This document shows, in pieces, positions 53,929-62,336 of a stretch of DNA of 64,000 nt. The DNA lies in the NCBI GenBank assembly GCA_963768185.1, contig CAVYGS010000001.1, forward strand, positions 704,340 to 768,339. Direction: 5' to 3'. The DNA comes from Palsa-461 sp963768185 (GTDB lineage Bacteria > Actinomycetota > Acidimicrobiia > Acidimicrobiales > RAAP-2). How positions within the stretch are numbered: the first letter of the stretch is position 1; each line of letters opens with the position of its first letter. A program made the position numbers and the translations under genes. The notes beneath the pieces were generated by a model that was not told where the DNA came from, did no database searches, and was given only the letters and a program-made list of their open reading frames with translations.

Positions 53929-55794
53929 CTACTTCCCTCCGTCCTGGGCGGCGATCAGCTTGGCCAACTGGCTGGGCGACAGGGCGTGCGCCGACTCGGC
54001 AGCCGGCTGGGCGGCGGAGTATCCGACGGGCGCCACGTAGCCGATGATCGGGTAGCCGTTGGAGGTCGAGGTGGACGGGTCGAAATACCCCGAGTCCCAC
54101 ACGGCGTCGACGTCGCCGGCCGCGTCGATCGGCGGGCCGGCGTTCCCCGACACCACGTCGATCCAGCCGCCGCTCACCCCGACCACGATGCCGACGTGGG
54201 ACCCGTACCCGGTCGACAGGTCGCCCCAGACCACCGCGTCACCCGGCTGGGGGTCATTCGTGTCGCCGGGCTGCCAGGCACCGGCGTGCGACTGGCCCCA
54301 CTCGACGAAGCTGTAGGCCCACCCGTCGATCCCGGTGGTGTCGACGCCGGCCTGGGCCCACACCCACTCGGCGAAGTCGCTGCACCACTCCTCGGCGCTC
54401 GTTCCCGGGGCACACCCGGTGGCCGATCCCCGGCCCCAGTACGCCGTGTAGATGTTGCAGTTGGAGCCGGGGGGGTCCTCGATCACGCCCGCGTGGTTCT
54501 GATCCTGGCTCTCGGCGATCGAGACGATCGCGTTGACCGCGGTGGGCGGCAACGGGCCGGCCGCGAACACGGTCACGGTCGGGTTGTCGGCCATGGCGGC
54601 GGGATCGGCCCCGATCGAGGGGCCCGAGGACGACTGGGTGAGGTCGTAGCCGTTCCAGAGCCGGTGGTCGGCGCCGTCGTTCACGTAGCTGACCAGGTCC
54701 CCGCCGGGGCCCTCGGCGTAGATGTCGACGATGTAGCGGCTGAAGAAGACGGCCGAGGGGTCGCCGGTGATGGGGGGGCCCTGGGCGATCGAGGTCAGGT
54801 CATAGGAGTTCCAGAGCCGGTGGTCCGCCTGGTCGTTGACGAACTCGGTCAGCTGCCCGCCGGCGTCGACGTACACGTGCACCGTGGACCCGTAGACGAT
54901 GGGGCTCGGCTGGCCGGCCCCGGTGGGGCCCTGGGCGATCGAGGTCAGGTCGTAGGCGTTCCAGGCGTGCCCGTCGGAGTCGTCGTTCACGAACTCGGTC
55001 AGGTCGCCCACCGTGGAGATGGCGTAGGCGTGGATCGAGGAGGTCCCGTACAGGATCGCCGCCGGCGAGAACGCGATCGTGGGGCCGTCGCTCACCTGGG
55101 TGAGGTCGGTCGCGCTCCAGGTGCGGGTCCCCGCCCCGGCCCCGACGAACTCCTCGAGGTCATTGGCCGCCGAGTGGGCGAAGACATAGAGCGTGGTGCC
55201 GACCTGGATCACCGACACGTCGCCTTGGATCTGGGGCCCCCCCGACAAAGAGGTGATGTCGGCGGTGTCCCACAGCTGGCTGCCCGAGCCGGAGTTGACG
55301 TACTCGACGAGATCGCCGGAGTTCGCAAGGGCGAAGATGTACACCAACGACCCCGCGACGACGGCGGTCGGGTCACCCGCGAGCTGCGCCCCGCCGGCCG
55401 AGGTGGTCAGGTCGTAGGAGTTCCAGGACCGGCCCGACTCGTTGTCCTGGGCGTACTGCACGAGGTCGCCGGTCCCGGCACGGGTGTACACCTGGTCGAC
55501 GGACCGGTAGACCAGCGGCGAGGGACGCCCGGTGATCGCGGGACCGGCCGCGGCCTCGGTCTCGTCGTAGGCGTTCCAGAGCCGCGAGTTGGCCCCGTCG
55601 TTGGTGAACTCCTGGAGGGGCATCGCGTTCGGGCTGGTGGCCGCGCCGGACTTGCCACGGCCCGACGGGACCGCGAGGACCAGCGCGGGGACGATCGCCA
55701 CGAGCGCGACCAGAGCGACGACGATGCGCCGCCAACGGTGTTGTCCCATGACGACGGGCGCCATACGAGGCGACCACAGGGGCGCCATAGCCAT
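53929..55794 (-). CDS. Secreted seven-unit propeller protein with C-terminal CHAP amidase domain
   Basis: A 621-residue exported protein. ATG 55794 has GGGAG eight bases upstream, giving a leader that ends in a hydrophobic helix (WRRIVVALVALVAIVPALVL). The mature part begins MPLQEFTNDGANSRLWNAYD. Seven propeller units follow, each with a strand such as IHAYAISTVGDLTEFVND, ending in the bare strand VTVFAAG. Then comes a CHAP-type cysteine peptidase/amidase: AEEWCSDFAEWVWAQAG with the nucleophile near residue 471, GDAVVWGDLSTGYGSHVGIV with the His near 532, and WIDVVSGN. CHAP domains cut peptidoglycan peptides, so this is probably a wall hydrolase with a sugar-binding propeller. It shares its propeller with the gene at 35061, which has a different catalytic end. 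Confidence 0.83.
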   Translation of the reverse strand: MAMAPLWSPRMAPVVMGQHRWRRIVVALVALVAIVPALVLAVPSGRGKSGAATSPNAMPLQEFTNDGANSRLWNAYDETEAAAGPAITGRPSPLVYRSVDQVYTRAGTGDLVQYAQDNESGRSWNSYDLTTSAGGAQLAGDPTAVVAGSLVYIFALANSGDLVEYVNSGSGSQLWDTADITSLSGGPQIQGDVSVIQVGTTLYVFAHSAANDLEEFVGAGAGTRTWSATDLTQVSDGPTIAFSPAAILYGTSSIHAYAISTVGDLTEFVNDDSDGHAWNAYDLTSIAQGPTGAGQPSPIVYGSTVHVYVDAGGQLTEFVNDQADHRLWNSYDLTSIAQGPPITGDPSAVFFSRYIVDIYAEGPGGDLVSYVNDGADHRLWNGYDLTQSSSGPSIGADPAAMADNPTVTVFAAGPLPPTAVNAIVSIAESQDQNHAGVIEDPPGSNCNIYTAYWGRGSATGCAPGTSAEEWCSDFAEWVWAQAGVDTTGIDGWAYSFVEWGQSHAGAWQPGDTNDPQPGDAVVWGDLSTGYGSHVGIVVGVSGGWIDVVSGNAGPPIDAAGDVDAVWDSGYFDPSTSTSNGYPIIGYVAPVGYSAAQPAAESAHALSPSQLAKLIAAQDGGK

Positions 55795-56032
55795 GCGAAT
55801 TGCTCCCGACACGTGTGCAGCCCCTCCGCCAGGGCCGCACGAGAACGTTCACGCTACGGCGCCGGTGCCGCGAATTCGCGGATCGAACCGGCCATGTCGT
55901 GCAGGGAATGGCCCGTCGGTGTCGATTCCCCGGCGTCCGATGCCAGCGTCTTCCGGACGGAACCTCGACCAGGGTCAACGCGAGGTTGAGGAGAGGGATC
56001 TCCAACCCTCAAGTAAAGGTCGAGATCGAGGG

Positions 56033-57019
56033 TTACGGCAGGGTGACGACCTGTCCGGCATACGCGAGGCCGCCACCGAAGCCGATCAGCAACGCCAGAT
56101 CGCCGGCGTGCACCCGACCCTCCGCCCTCATCCGGTGCACGGCCAGTGGAATGCTGGCCGACGAGGTGTTGCCGGTGGTCACGATGTCGTCGGCGACCAC
56201 GACGTGGGCGGGGAGGTCGAGGGTGCGGACGATCACCTCGGTGATGCGCTGGTTCGCCTGGTGCGGGACGAGCACATCAATATCGGACAGGGTCACGCCG
56301 GCCGCCTTGCAGGCCGCTTCGGCCACCTTTGGCATGTGCTCGGCCGCCCACTTGAAGACCCGGCGACCCTCCATCGAGATGGCGGGTTTGCCGAGGGTGG
56401 GGTCGTTGCGATACTCGCCGTAGTCGGGGACGAGCGTCAGCGCCTTCCCGCGCTCGCCGTCGCTCCCCCACACCACCGGGCCCACCCCCTCGCGCTCGGA
56501 GCGCCCGACCACGACGGCACCCGCGCCGTCGGCGAAGATGAACGCGGTCGCCCGGTCGTGGGGGTCGAGGATGTCGGTCAGCCGCTCCGCCCCCACCACG
56601 AGCACCCGCTCAGCGGTGCCACCCCGCACCAGATCGCGGGCAATCCCGAGGCCGTAACAGAAGCCGGCGCACGTCGCGTTGATCTCGAGCGCGGCGACCT
56701 CTGTCCCGAGCGCCGCCGCGACCCGGGTCGCGACAGGGTGGATGGGTTGGCCGTCGCTGCAGGTGGCGACCAGCACCATCCCAAGCGACGCGGCCTCCAC
56801 TCCGGCCGAGGCGAGCGCGTCGGTGGCGGCGGCGATCGCCATCGACTCGAGCGTCTCGTCGGGCGCCGCCCAGCCCCGCGAGACGATCCCCGACCTGGTC
56901 CTTATCCACTCATCGGTCGAGTCGATCTGCTGGCAGATCTCCTCGTTGGTGACGTTGCGCGACGGCCGGCAGGCGCCGATCCCGAGGATGGCCGCCTGGG
57001 GCACCGGGGCATCGGTCAT
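56033..57019 (-). CDS. fabH: 3-oxoacyl-ACP synthase III (FabH family)
   Basis: A 328-residue KAS III enzyme. It condenses an acyl-CoA starter with malonyl-ACP to begin fatty acid synthesis, or a related acyl chain. The catalytic triad is complete: Cys117 in NATCAGFCYGL, His253 in VPHQANQRI and Asn284 in TTGNTSSASIPLA. The N-terminal GIGACRPSRNVTNEEICQQI and DSTDEWIRTRSGI are canonical. It is probably co-transcribed with the upstream methyltransferase, whose stop overlaps its start (ATGA). No acyl-carrier or other fab genes are adjacent. It could therefore be a housekeeping FabH out of its usual cluster or a starter enzyme for a special lipid. Confidence 0.93.
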   Translation of the reverse strand: MTDAPVPQAAILGIGACRPSRNVTNEEICQQIDSTDEWIRTRSGIVSRGWAAPDETLESMAIAAATDALASAGVEAASLGMVLVATCSDGQPIHPVATRVAAALGTEVAALEINATCAGFCYGLGIARDLVRGGTAERVLVVGAERLTDILDPHDRATAFIFADGAGAVVVGRSEREGVGPVVWGSDGERGKALTLVPDYGEYRNDPTLGKPAISMEGRRVFKWAAEHMPKVAEAACKAAGVTLSDIDVLVPHQANQRITEVIVRTLDLPAHVVVADDIVTTGNTSSASIPLAVHRMRAEGRVHAGDLALLIGFGGGLAYAGQVVTLP

Positions 57020-57909
57020 GGTCGGACCCGCACTTTCATCGGTCGCCCGGCGAGGGCGAACTCCTCCCCTGCACCCGGGAATTTCGCGAAGTAGAGGCGG
57101 GCGTCGTAGCCCCCCTGGCCGGTGTCGATGCGCTCAACCACGACGTCGTGCACGGCGTGAGCCGCCAGATGGTCCAGCAGGTCGAGCACGTCGTACTCAT
57201 ACAACATGACGACGTCACGAAGCTGCGGGATCCGGCTCTTGAGGGCGAGTGCGTTGAACCGGGGGTGCCGGAGGCGCAGGTCCTTGACGCTCCGGGCCAG
57301 CGGGCCGCCGGGGCTCTTGCAGTGGAAGTGCACAAAGCCGTGCCCGCCCGGCGTGAGCAACTCCAAGAGCTGGTCGAAGAGCCCGAACCCCACCTCGGTG
57401 ACCACATGCTGGAACACGAGCACCGAATGCACGAAGTCCACCGGGCCGAACCGAGCGAGGGCGGCCGGGTCGATCCGGCGCTCGACGACCAGCGCGTCGG
57501 CGTTGTCCAGGACAAACTCGGCAAGGCGGGCACGACAGCGCGCCGCCATGGTCGCCGAGACGTCCAGGCCGATGGCCGACCGGCACCGCTCGGCGAGCGG
57601 GACGAGGTTGCGCCCGACGCCGCACCCGAAGTCGAGCGCGACCGTGGGCTCGAAGCCGGGGTCGAGCTCGGCCCGGATGATCGAGGTCACATGGGCCACG
57701 TGCTCCTCGCCCGAGCGCCAGAAACGCTCCTCGGCCTCAGGGGTGAGCGCCTCACCGTGGTATTCGTCGCTGGAGAGCACCGCCCACAGCGGGTCGGTCC
57801 TGGCGAGCTGCTCCCAGGACTCGACGTCGTTGTCGAAGACGTTCACCAACACTTCCGGGGCCTCCGTTCGCGAACCGCGAGGCGGTGGCGCCAAGCTATC
57901 CGAGCCCAT
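57016..57909 (-). CDS. SAM-dependent methyltransferase (class I)
   Basis: A 297-residue methyltransferase. Motif I is VALDFGCGVGRNLVPLAERC (about residues 90-110), with the SAM-ribose acidic residue in AIGLDVSATMAARCRARL. VDFVHSVLVFQHVVTEVGFG gives motif IV, and LLTPGGHGFVHFHCKSPGGP follows. The N-terminal 70 residues (WEQLARTDPLWAVLSSDEYH) match methyltransferases that act on lipid- or sugar-linked substrates in actinobacteria. The gene overlaps fabH by four bases. A lipid or polyketide-like acceptor is therefore possible, but this is inference. Confidence 0.85.
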   Translation of the reverse strand: MGSDSLAPPPRGSRTEAPEVLVNVFDNDVESWEQLARTDPLWAVLSSDEYHGEALTPEAEERFWRSGEEHVAHVTSIIRAELDPGFEPTVALDFGCGVGRNLVPLAERCRSAIGLDVSATMAARCRARLAEFVLDNADALVVERRIDPAALARFGPVDFVHSVLVFQHVVTEVGFGLFDQLLELLTPGGHGFVHFHCKSPGGPLARSVKDLRLRHPRFNALALKSRIPQLRDVVMLYEYDVLDLLDHLAAHAVHDVVVERIDTGQGGYDARLYFAKFPGAGEEFALAGRPMKVRVRP

Positions 57910-58172
57910 GGATCCGGAGGATCAGTTGTGATCGGCGAATTCGTGGCTCTTCGAGCGGCCATGGGTCCTCGGCGGTCTGTCGGTGGTGTCGTCTTCGCTG
58001 ACGAGGACGGCACCGTGTGGTTACCGGCGGCATCCGGGAGGTCACCGACGCTGTTCTCCCAGGTCTGCCGGTGTGGGCCTTCGACTGACGCCATTTGATC
58101 GAGCCAACGGGGCTCCAGCTGTCCCTGAGCCGCGCCGGACGGCCCCGACGGGCCGTGTCCATAACTTCACTA
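57910..58172. other. Intergenic stretch, no confident gene
   Basis: A plus-strand frame at 57928-58098 (VIGEFVALRAAMGPRRSVGG and onward, 56 codons) has a GTG but no ribosome-binding site, and its last third is low in coding quality. I leave it unassigned. Base composition drops sharply towards A/T after 58155. Confidence 0.35.
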
Positions 58173-58202
58173 CTATAAGTAAATCTTTATATTATAGACG
58201 CT
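58173..58202 (+). promoter_or_regulatory. AT-rich leaderless promoter of the AAA ATPase gene
   Basis: About 45 bases that are mostly A/T, in strong contrast to the surroundings. TATTAT (58190-58195) lies seven bases before the ATG, so the message would be leaderless. CTATAA (58173-58178) and TTATAG (58192-58197) form an inverted repeat over the -10 region, a possible operator. Confidence 0.5.
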
Positions 58203-59376
58203 ATGGCCCAACCGAACCCCTACACACCCAGAGCTGGTGATCGGCCGCGCGCCCTGGTTGGTCGCTCTGATCAGCTTGCCCTCGCCGAAAGCGTTCGGAC
58301 ACAGATCGAGGCCCACTATGCGGCGAACTGTCTCGTGTACGTCGGATTACGCGGGGTCGGGAAAACCGTGCTTCTCAAAGAGGTATCCGACCGTTTCGAG
58401 GTGGCCGGTTGGTACGCGCCATACATAGAGGTCCGCCGGAACGTAGGCGTCGACACGGCACTCGCCCAGGTTGCTGATCGCTTTGGCCAATCGCTTTCGA
58501 TGCCCGGCAGGCTGAAGAAGCGTTTGGGTGAGCTTCAGCGGCGAGGTGGTGCTCTCCAAGTGATGGGCACTGGGCCGACCGTGGGTCAAGGGCGCGCCGT
58601 CGACGGATACACCACGCTGTCCAAGGTGCTCGAAGCACTCGCGCAGGCTGCTCTCGACGACGGTACAGGGGTGGCGCTCATCGTCGATGAGCTCCAAGCG
58701 TTGTCGAAGACAAGCCTCGGATCGCTCGTTCACTTGGTGCAAGACCTTCGTGACCGGCTCCCGTTTGCTTTCATCGGTGCAGGCTTGCCGTATCTCCCGT
58801 CCTACATAGCGAAAGCCGCAACGTACACCGAGCGGTTCCGCTACGAACCCACCGACTATCTCGACGACCTTGATGCTCGGGCCGCAGTTCTGGAACCGGC
58901 AACTGACGAGGCCGCTGTCTGGGACGACGACGCCCTCAATGAAGTAGTGCGGCTCGCGGAAGGTTATCCGTACTTTCTCCAGCTTTACGCGTCGGCGGCG
59001 TGGGAGGTCGCTGGCCGTGAACTACGGGTGGAACGAGTTCGCCTCGGTGATGTTGTCACTGCGGTTCCAATCGTTAGACGTCAGATCGAGGCAGGGATCT
59101 ACGTTGCTCGATTCGACCAGATCGGGGAAGCCGGTCGAAAGTACCTGTATGAGATGTTGCGATTGTCAAAGAACGCTGGGCGCAAGGGCCGCGCACGATC
59201 TGGGGAAGTCGCAAAGGGGGTTGGAGTGAGTGTGTTTGCTGCGTCACCGACAGCGCGATGCGTTGATACATCGGGGAGTAATCCACGCTCCCGAACACGG
59301 GATCGTGGAGTTTTCCATACCGGGTTTCGGTGAATATCTCGCCCGGCGAGCCTTCGAAGACGGTATCGAGATCTGA
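58203..59376 (+). CDS. AAA+ ATPase of the archaeal ATPase/Orc-like class, frameshifted near its end
   Basis: A protein of about 390 residues. Walker A GLRGVGKTVLL lies near residue 48 and Walker B ALIVDELQAL near 160. A sensor-like FAFIGAGLPYLPS follows, then a lid (AAVWDDDALNEVVRLAEGYP, YFLQLYASAAWEVAG) and a C-terminal winged-helix-like region. After GEVAKGVGVSVF the frame is lost near 59238-59243. One base restores LRHRQRDALIHRGVIHAPEH, then IPGFGEYLARRAFEDGIEI and a TGA at 59376. The layout resembles single-gene AAA_16/archaeal-type ATPases of unknown role, common on mobile DNA. Its codon use is less GC-biased than its neighbours and its promoter is AT-rich, so recent acquisition is likely. 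Confidence 0.8.
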
Positions 59377-59591
59377 GGTCGAAGGAATACATGCCGCATT
59401 AGATCGGTGCGGAGCTGTGGCATCCAGCTTTCTTGATCCTCTTACCGATCTCGACATGATCAGCTGGCCGTCCCACAAGTCCGTGAGCACTCCAAATGCC
59501 AGCGCGGCAGAGCGGACCGGTCAGTCACGCTGGTCATGGGACCATGAATCTCAACTCCGCCACGGGCCGGAGTCCGCCTTGGGCGAACCGC

Positions 59592-60062
59592 CTACAGACC
59601 GAAACGGCCGGTCAAGGTGCCTGACGCCAGCACGTGGCCGCGGATCAGGAAACGGAACTTGGCATACGTCGTGGTCTGGTCGACCCCGAGCGACTCGGTG
59701 TCGAGGGCGTAGACGGTGAAGTGGTAGTGGTGCGGGTCATCCCCGGGGGGCGGTGCCATCCCGCCCCAGCGGCTCGCCCCCCAGTCGATGAACCCCGAGA
59801 CCCCCGGCGGTGTCGCCCCGACGTCCAGCGCCCGCACCGACGGCGGGATGTCGAACACGATCCAGTGGCTGAACCCGACGGTCGTCGGCGCATCAGGGTC
59901 CCAGCAGGTCACCGCGTAGCTCTTGGTGCCCGCCGGCCCCTCGCTCCAGGCGAGGTCGGGACTGATGTTCTCCCCACCCGCCATGCTGTGGGCAGCCGAC
60001 GCCGGGATCGTCTCCCCGTCGCCGAACAGCTGGCTCGTGACCTCGAGCTTCTCCTCTGACAT
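59592..60062 (-). CDS. YbhB/YbcL-family PEBP-like protein
   Basis: A 156-residue cytoplasmic protein of the phosphatidylethanolamine-binding-protein fold. MSEEKLEVTSQLFGDGETIP begins the fold. The family anion-binding motifs are visible: GGENISPDLAWSEGPAGTKS, then TCWDPDAPTTVGFSHWIVFD with the D-P-D-A-P core, and DPHHYHFTVYALD with the HHYHF core. Bacterial members bind phospho- or lipid headgroup-like ligands, but their role is not settled. GGGAGG lies five bases before the ATG at 60062; the frame continues upstream but without family sequence. The ISL3 element lies about 140 bases upstream of the start. Confidence 0.9.
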   Translation of the reverse strand: MSEEKLEVTSQLFGDGETIPASAAHSMAGGENISPDLAWSEGPAGTKSYAVTCWDPDAPTTVGFSHWIVFDIPPSVRALDVGATPPGVSGFIDWGASRWGGMAPPPGDDPHHYHFTVYALDTESLGVDQTTTYAKFRFLIRGHVLASGTLTGRFGL

Positions 60063-60203
60063 CGGCCCTCCCGGATGGTCCGTCCTGAGCCGAAGGTAAC
60101 CCCGCCATGCCCCGGTTGTCACGGCCGGCACGCCCGCGAGAGCGGCGGCAGTGACCGAGGGCGAGGCGTTCGACCCGCGCAACGCGGATGACCGAGACTC
60201 CTT

Positions 60204-61798
60204 CAATTTCAGGTTGTTCCGGAATCAGCATGGGTGAATTGGGCGAACGCCAGTTCGATCTGATCTGATGTCGATGCAACGATCGCCCCCGTCGTGACGC
60301 GACAGAGTCCGGCCGAGACGGCACCGCATTGCCGAAACGCCGCTCGTTGCCGTCTTCCGCTGTGGGCCCCGGCTTCACCCGGTGTCCAGGGTCGCTGCGG
60401 GCCTCCGCTGCGCTCCGGTTCTCGCTCGGACTCCGTCCGTCCCTGGACCCCCGGCTCGTCCGGGTGCAAGAGGCGCTCGAGGGAGCGACACTGATCGTGT
60501 CGCTCCGTGGGCAAGAGCGGAGCGCAGGAGGTGATGGTCGTGCGCGACGTCGAGCTGTACGCCCAGGTGCTCGGGCTGGTGGATCCGTGGTTCGTCGAGG
60601 ACGTAGTCCTCTCGGTCGAAGAACGCAGCGTCGAGGTGCACGTCGCCCACTACGAGGGACGGCTGTGGCCGTGCCCGACCTGTGGCGCCGCGCTCGCGCT
60701 CTACGACCACTCCGAGGTGCGCTCGTGGCGCCACCTCGACACCGGAGGGTTCAAGACCTTCGTCACGGCACGCCCACCGCGGATCAAGTGCGCCGACCAT
60801 GGCGTCCTCCAGGTCCCCCTGCCGTGGGCCGAGCCCCGCAGCCGCTTCACCAAGGCCTTCGAACGCTTCGCTATCGACGTGATGAAACAGACCGACGTCA
60901 CCGGGGCGGCCGACATCTTGAAGACGAGCTGGGACGAGTGCTGGGGGATCATGCAACGCGCCGTCGTCCGAGGCCAGGCTCGAAAGAAGCACCAGGTCCC
61001 GGCCCTCATCGGTGTGGACGAGAAGGCCATTGCCAAGGGGCACTCCTATCTCACCCTCGTCTATGACATCGAGCGCGCCAGCGTCGAGTACATCGCCGAC
61101 GACCGCACCCAAGCCAGCCTCGATCCCTACTTCTGCTCCTTCAGCGCCACCGATCGTGAAGGGATCAAAGCCGTGGTCATGGACATGTGGCCGGCCTACA
61201 TCAACTCGGCCGAGGCGCACTTGGTCGACGCCCAGGACAAAATCGTCTTCGACCGGTTCCACATCATGAAGCACATGGGAGAAGCGGTCGACACCGTGAG
61301 AAAGCGCGAGAACCGAGAGCTCCGCGCCGACGGCATCGACGCCCTGGTCGGCACCAAATACTGGTGGCTCTACGCCGAGCGCAACCTGCCGGCTAAGCAC
61401 AAGGGACCCTTCCGGGCGCTCAAGGATCTGAATCTCAAGACGGCGCGGGCGTGGGCCATCAAAGAGTCGCTCGCCGTCTTGTGGAACTACCACCGCCTCG
61501 GCTGGGCCACGAAGTTCTACACACAGTGGTTCTTCTGGGCCACCCACCCGCGCCTCGAACCGGTGATCAAGGTGGCCTACATGATCAAGCGGCACCTCTA
61601 CGGCGTGCTCAACTACTTCTCCGCCGCCCGCATCACCAATGCTGCTGCCGAAGGCCTCAACTCGAAGATCCAAACGATCAAGAAGATGGCCTACGGATTC
61701 CGCAACCGCGAGCACTTCAAGACGGCCATCTTCTTCCACTGCGGAGGGCTACAGCTTTACCCTGCTACCCACGGGGAAGCCGGATGAGCCCAATTTCA
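60204..61798 (+). mobile_element. ISL3-family insertion sequence, 1,579 bp, with 8-bp target duplication
   Basis: The element spans 60212-61790. It is flanked by the direct repeat CAATTTCA at 60204-60211 and 61791-61798, the 8-bp duplication typical of ISL3. The ends are imperfect inverted repeats: GGTTGTTCCGGAATCAGCAT at the left against GGCTCATCCGGCTTCCCCGT read inward from the right, about 16 of 24 positions identical with the following GGGT. The transposase frame is intact and an exact duplication remains, so insertion is recent. Confidence 0.88.
60534..61787 (+). CDS. ISL3-family transposase
   Basis: A 417-residue DDE transposase. The N-terminal zinc-binding domain has CPTCGAALALYDH and the DHGVLQVPLPWAEP segment typical of ISL3. 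A helix-turn-helix follows (TDVTGAADILKTSWDECWGI). The catalytic acids are Asp in LIGVDEKAIAKGH, Asp in VFDRFHIMKHM with DMWPAYINSA before it, and Glu in AAAEGLNSKIQTIKKMAYGF. AGGAG lies three bases before ATG 60534; GTG 60540 and an upstream GTG at 60507 are alternatives. The stop lies four bases inside the right end of the element. Confidence 0.93.
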   Translation: MVVRDVELYAQVLGLVDPWFVEDVVLSVEERSVEVHVAHYEGRLWPCPTCGAALALYDHSEVRSWRHLDTGGFKTFVTARPPRIKCADHGVLQVPLPWAEPRSRFTKAFERFAIDVMKQTDVTGAADILKTSWDECWGIMQRAVVRGQARKKHQVPALIGVDEKAIAKGHSYLTLVYDIERASVEYIADDRTQASLDPYFCSFSATDREGIKAVVMDMWPAYINSAEAHLVDAQDKIVFDRFHIMKHMGEAVDTVRKRENRELRADGIDALVGTKYWWLYAERNLPAKHKGPFRALKDLNLKTARAWAIKESLAVLWNYHRLGWATKFYTQWFFWATHPRLEPVIKVAYMIKRHLYGVLNYFSAARITNAAAEGLNSKIQTIKKMAYGFRNREHFKTAIFFHCGGLQLYPATHGEAG

Positions 61799-61933
61799 AT
61801 TAGGTAGATGGGCGGGACCTGACCCGGCAACCCACTCGTCGAGTCCCACCACACTGGGCGCGGCGCAAAGGACGCATCGGAGATGTGCCGGCGGAACGGG
61901 CCTCGCGCTCGTGGGCCCGGTCCGGGTTCCCCG

Positions 61934-61984
61934 TGTGTCAACCGTCACGCAATTCCCTGACGATTCCGTCAAGTAATTCCCTCG
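61934..61984. repeat. Putative IS21-family terminal repeats
   Basis: GTCACGCAATTCCCT (61944-61958) and GTCAAGTAATTCCCT (61968-61982) are direct repeats 24 bases apart, behind a TGTGTCAA at 61934. IS21 elements carry multiple repeated transposase-binding sites at their ends, starting with TG. This is probably the istB-distal end. The other end lies outside the window. Confidence 0.5.
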
Positions 61985-62003
61985 TCCGATCTGCGCTGCA
62001 TGT

Positions 62004-62336
62004 TTAGTCGATGGTGCCTCCTCGTAATTGAGGATGGTCAGTCAGAAGGTCGCTGATCTGGCTGGCCAGGTTCTCGGCCGAAGGACGGCCGAGCTCGGTG
62101 GCGAGCGTGACGTAGCGGGAGCCGCGTCGAAGGGCGACGGACCAGACCCGTCCGCTCGGTCGTTCGCCGTCGGGCGTTGGTGCATGGTCGATCTCAACTT
62201 CGATGTGGCGGGCATTGACCTTGAGCGTGGTCGGCCGGCAGGCCGGCGAGCAGTAGATGGCTGGACGGCCGCGTCCGGCCCGCTCGGGCAGCGGGTTCTG
62301 ACATGTCGGTGCAGCACACAACCTGTCTGAGCTCAT
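62004..62336 (-). CDS. Small zinc-finger protein carried with the IS21 element
   Basis: A 110-residue protein with an N-terminal cysteine motif (LCAAPTCQNPLPERAGRGRP then AIYCSPACR), a treble-clef-like zinc site of the CGNR-type layout. A beta-rich region (HIEVEIDHAP, GRVWSVALRRGSRYVTLATE) and a helix follow. Its start overlaps the istB stop by four bases, so it is translated with the transposition genes. I do not know a demonstrated function; DNA binding or regulation of transposition is a guess. Confidence 0.7.
   Translation of the reverse strand: MSSDRLCAAPTCQNPLPERAGRGRPAIYCSPACRPTTLKVNARHIEVEIDHAPTPDGERPSGRVWSVALRRGSRYVTLATELGRPSAENLASQISDLLTDHPQLRGGTID

Noticed and set aside
53725..55989. 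A 754-codon plus-strand frame with repeated GQVVGVP-like words
   Set aside because: The repetition is the antisense of the propeller units in the minus-strand CHAP protein, not a repeat protein of its own.
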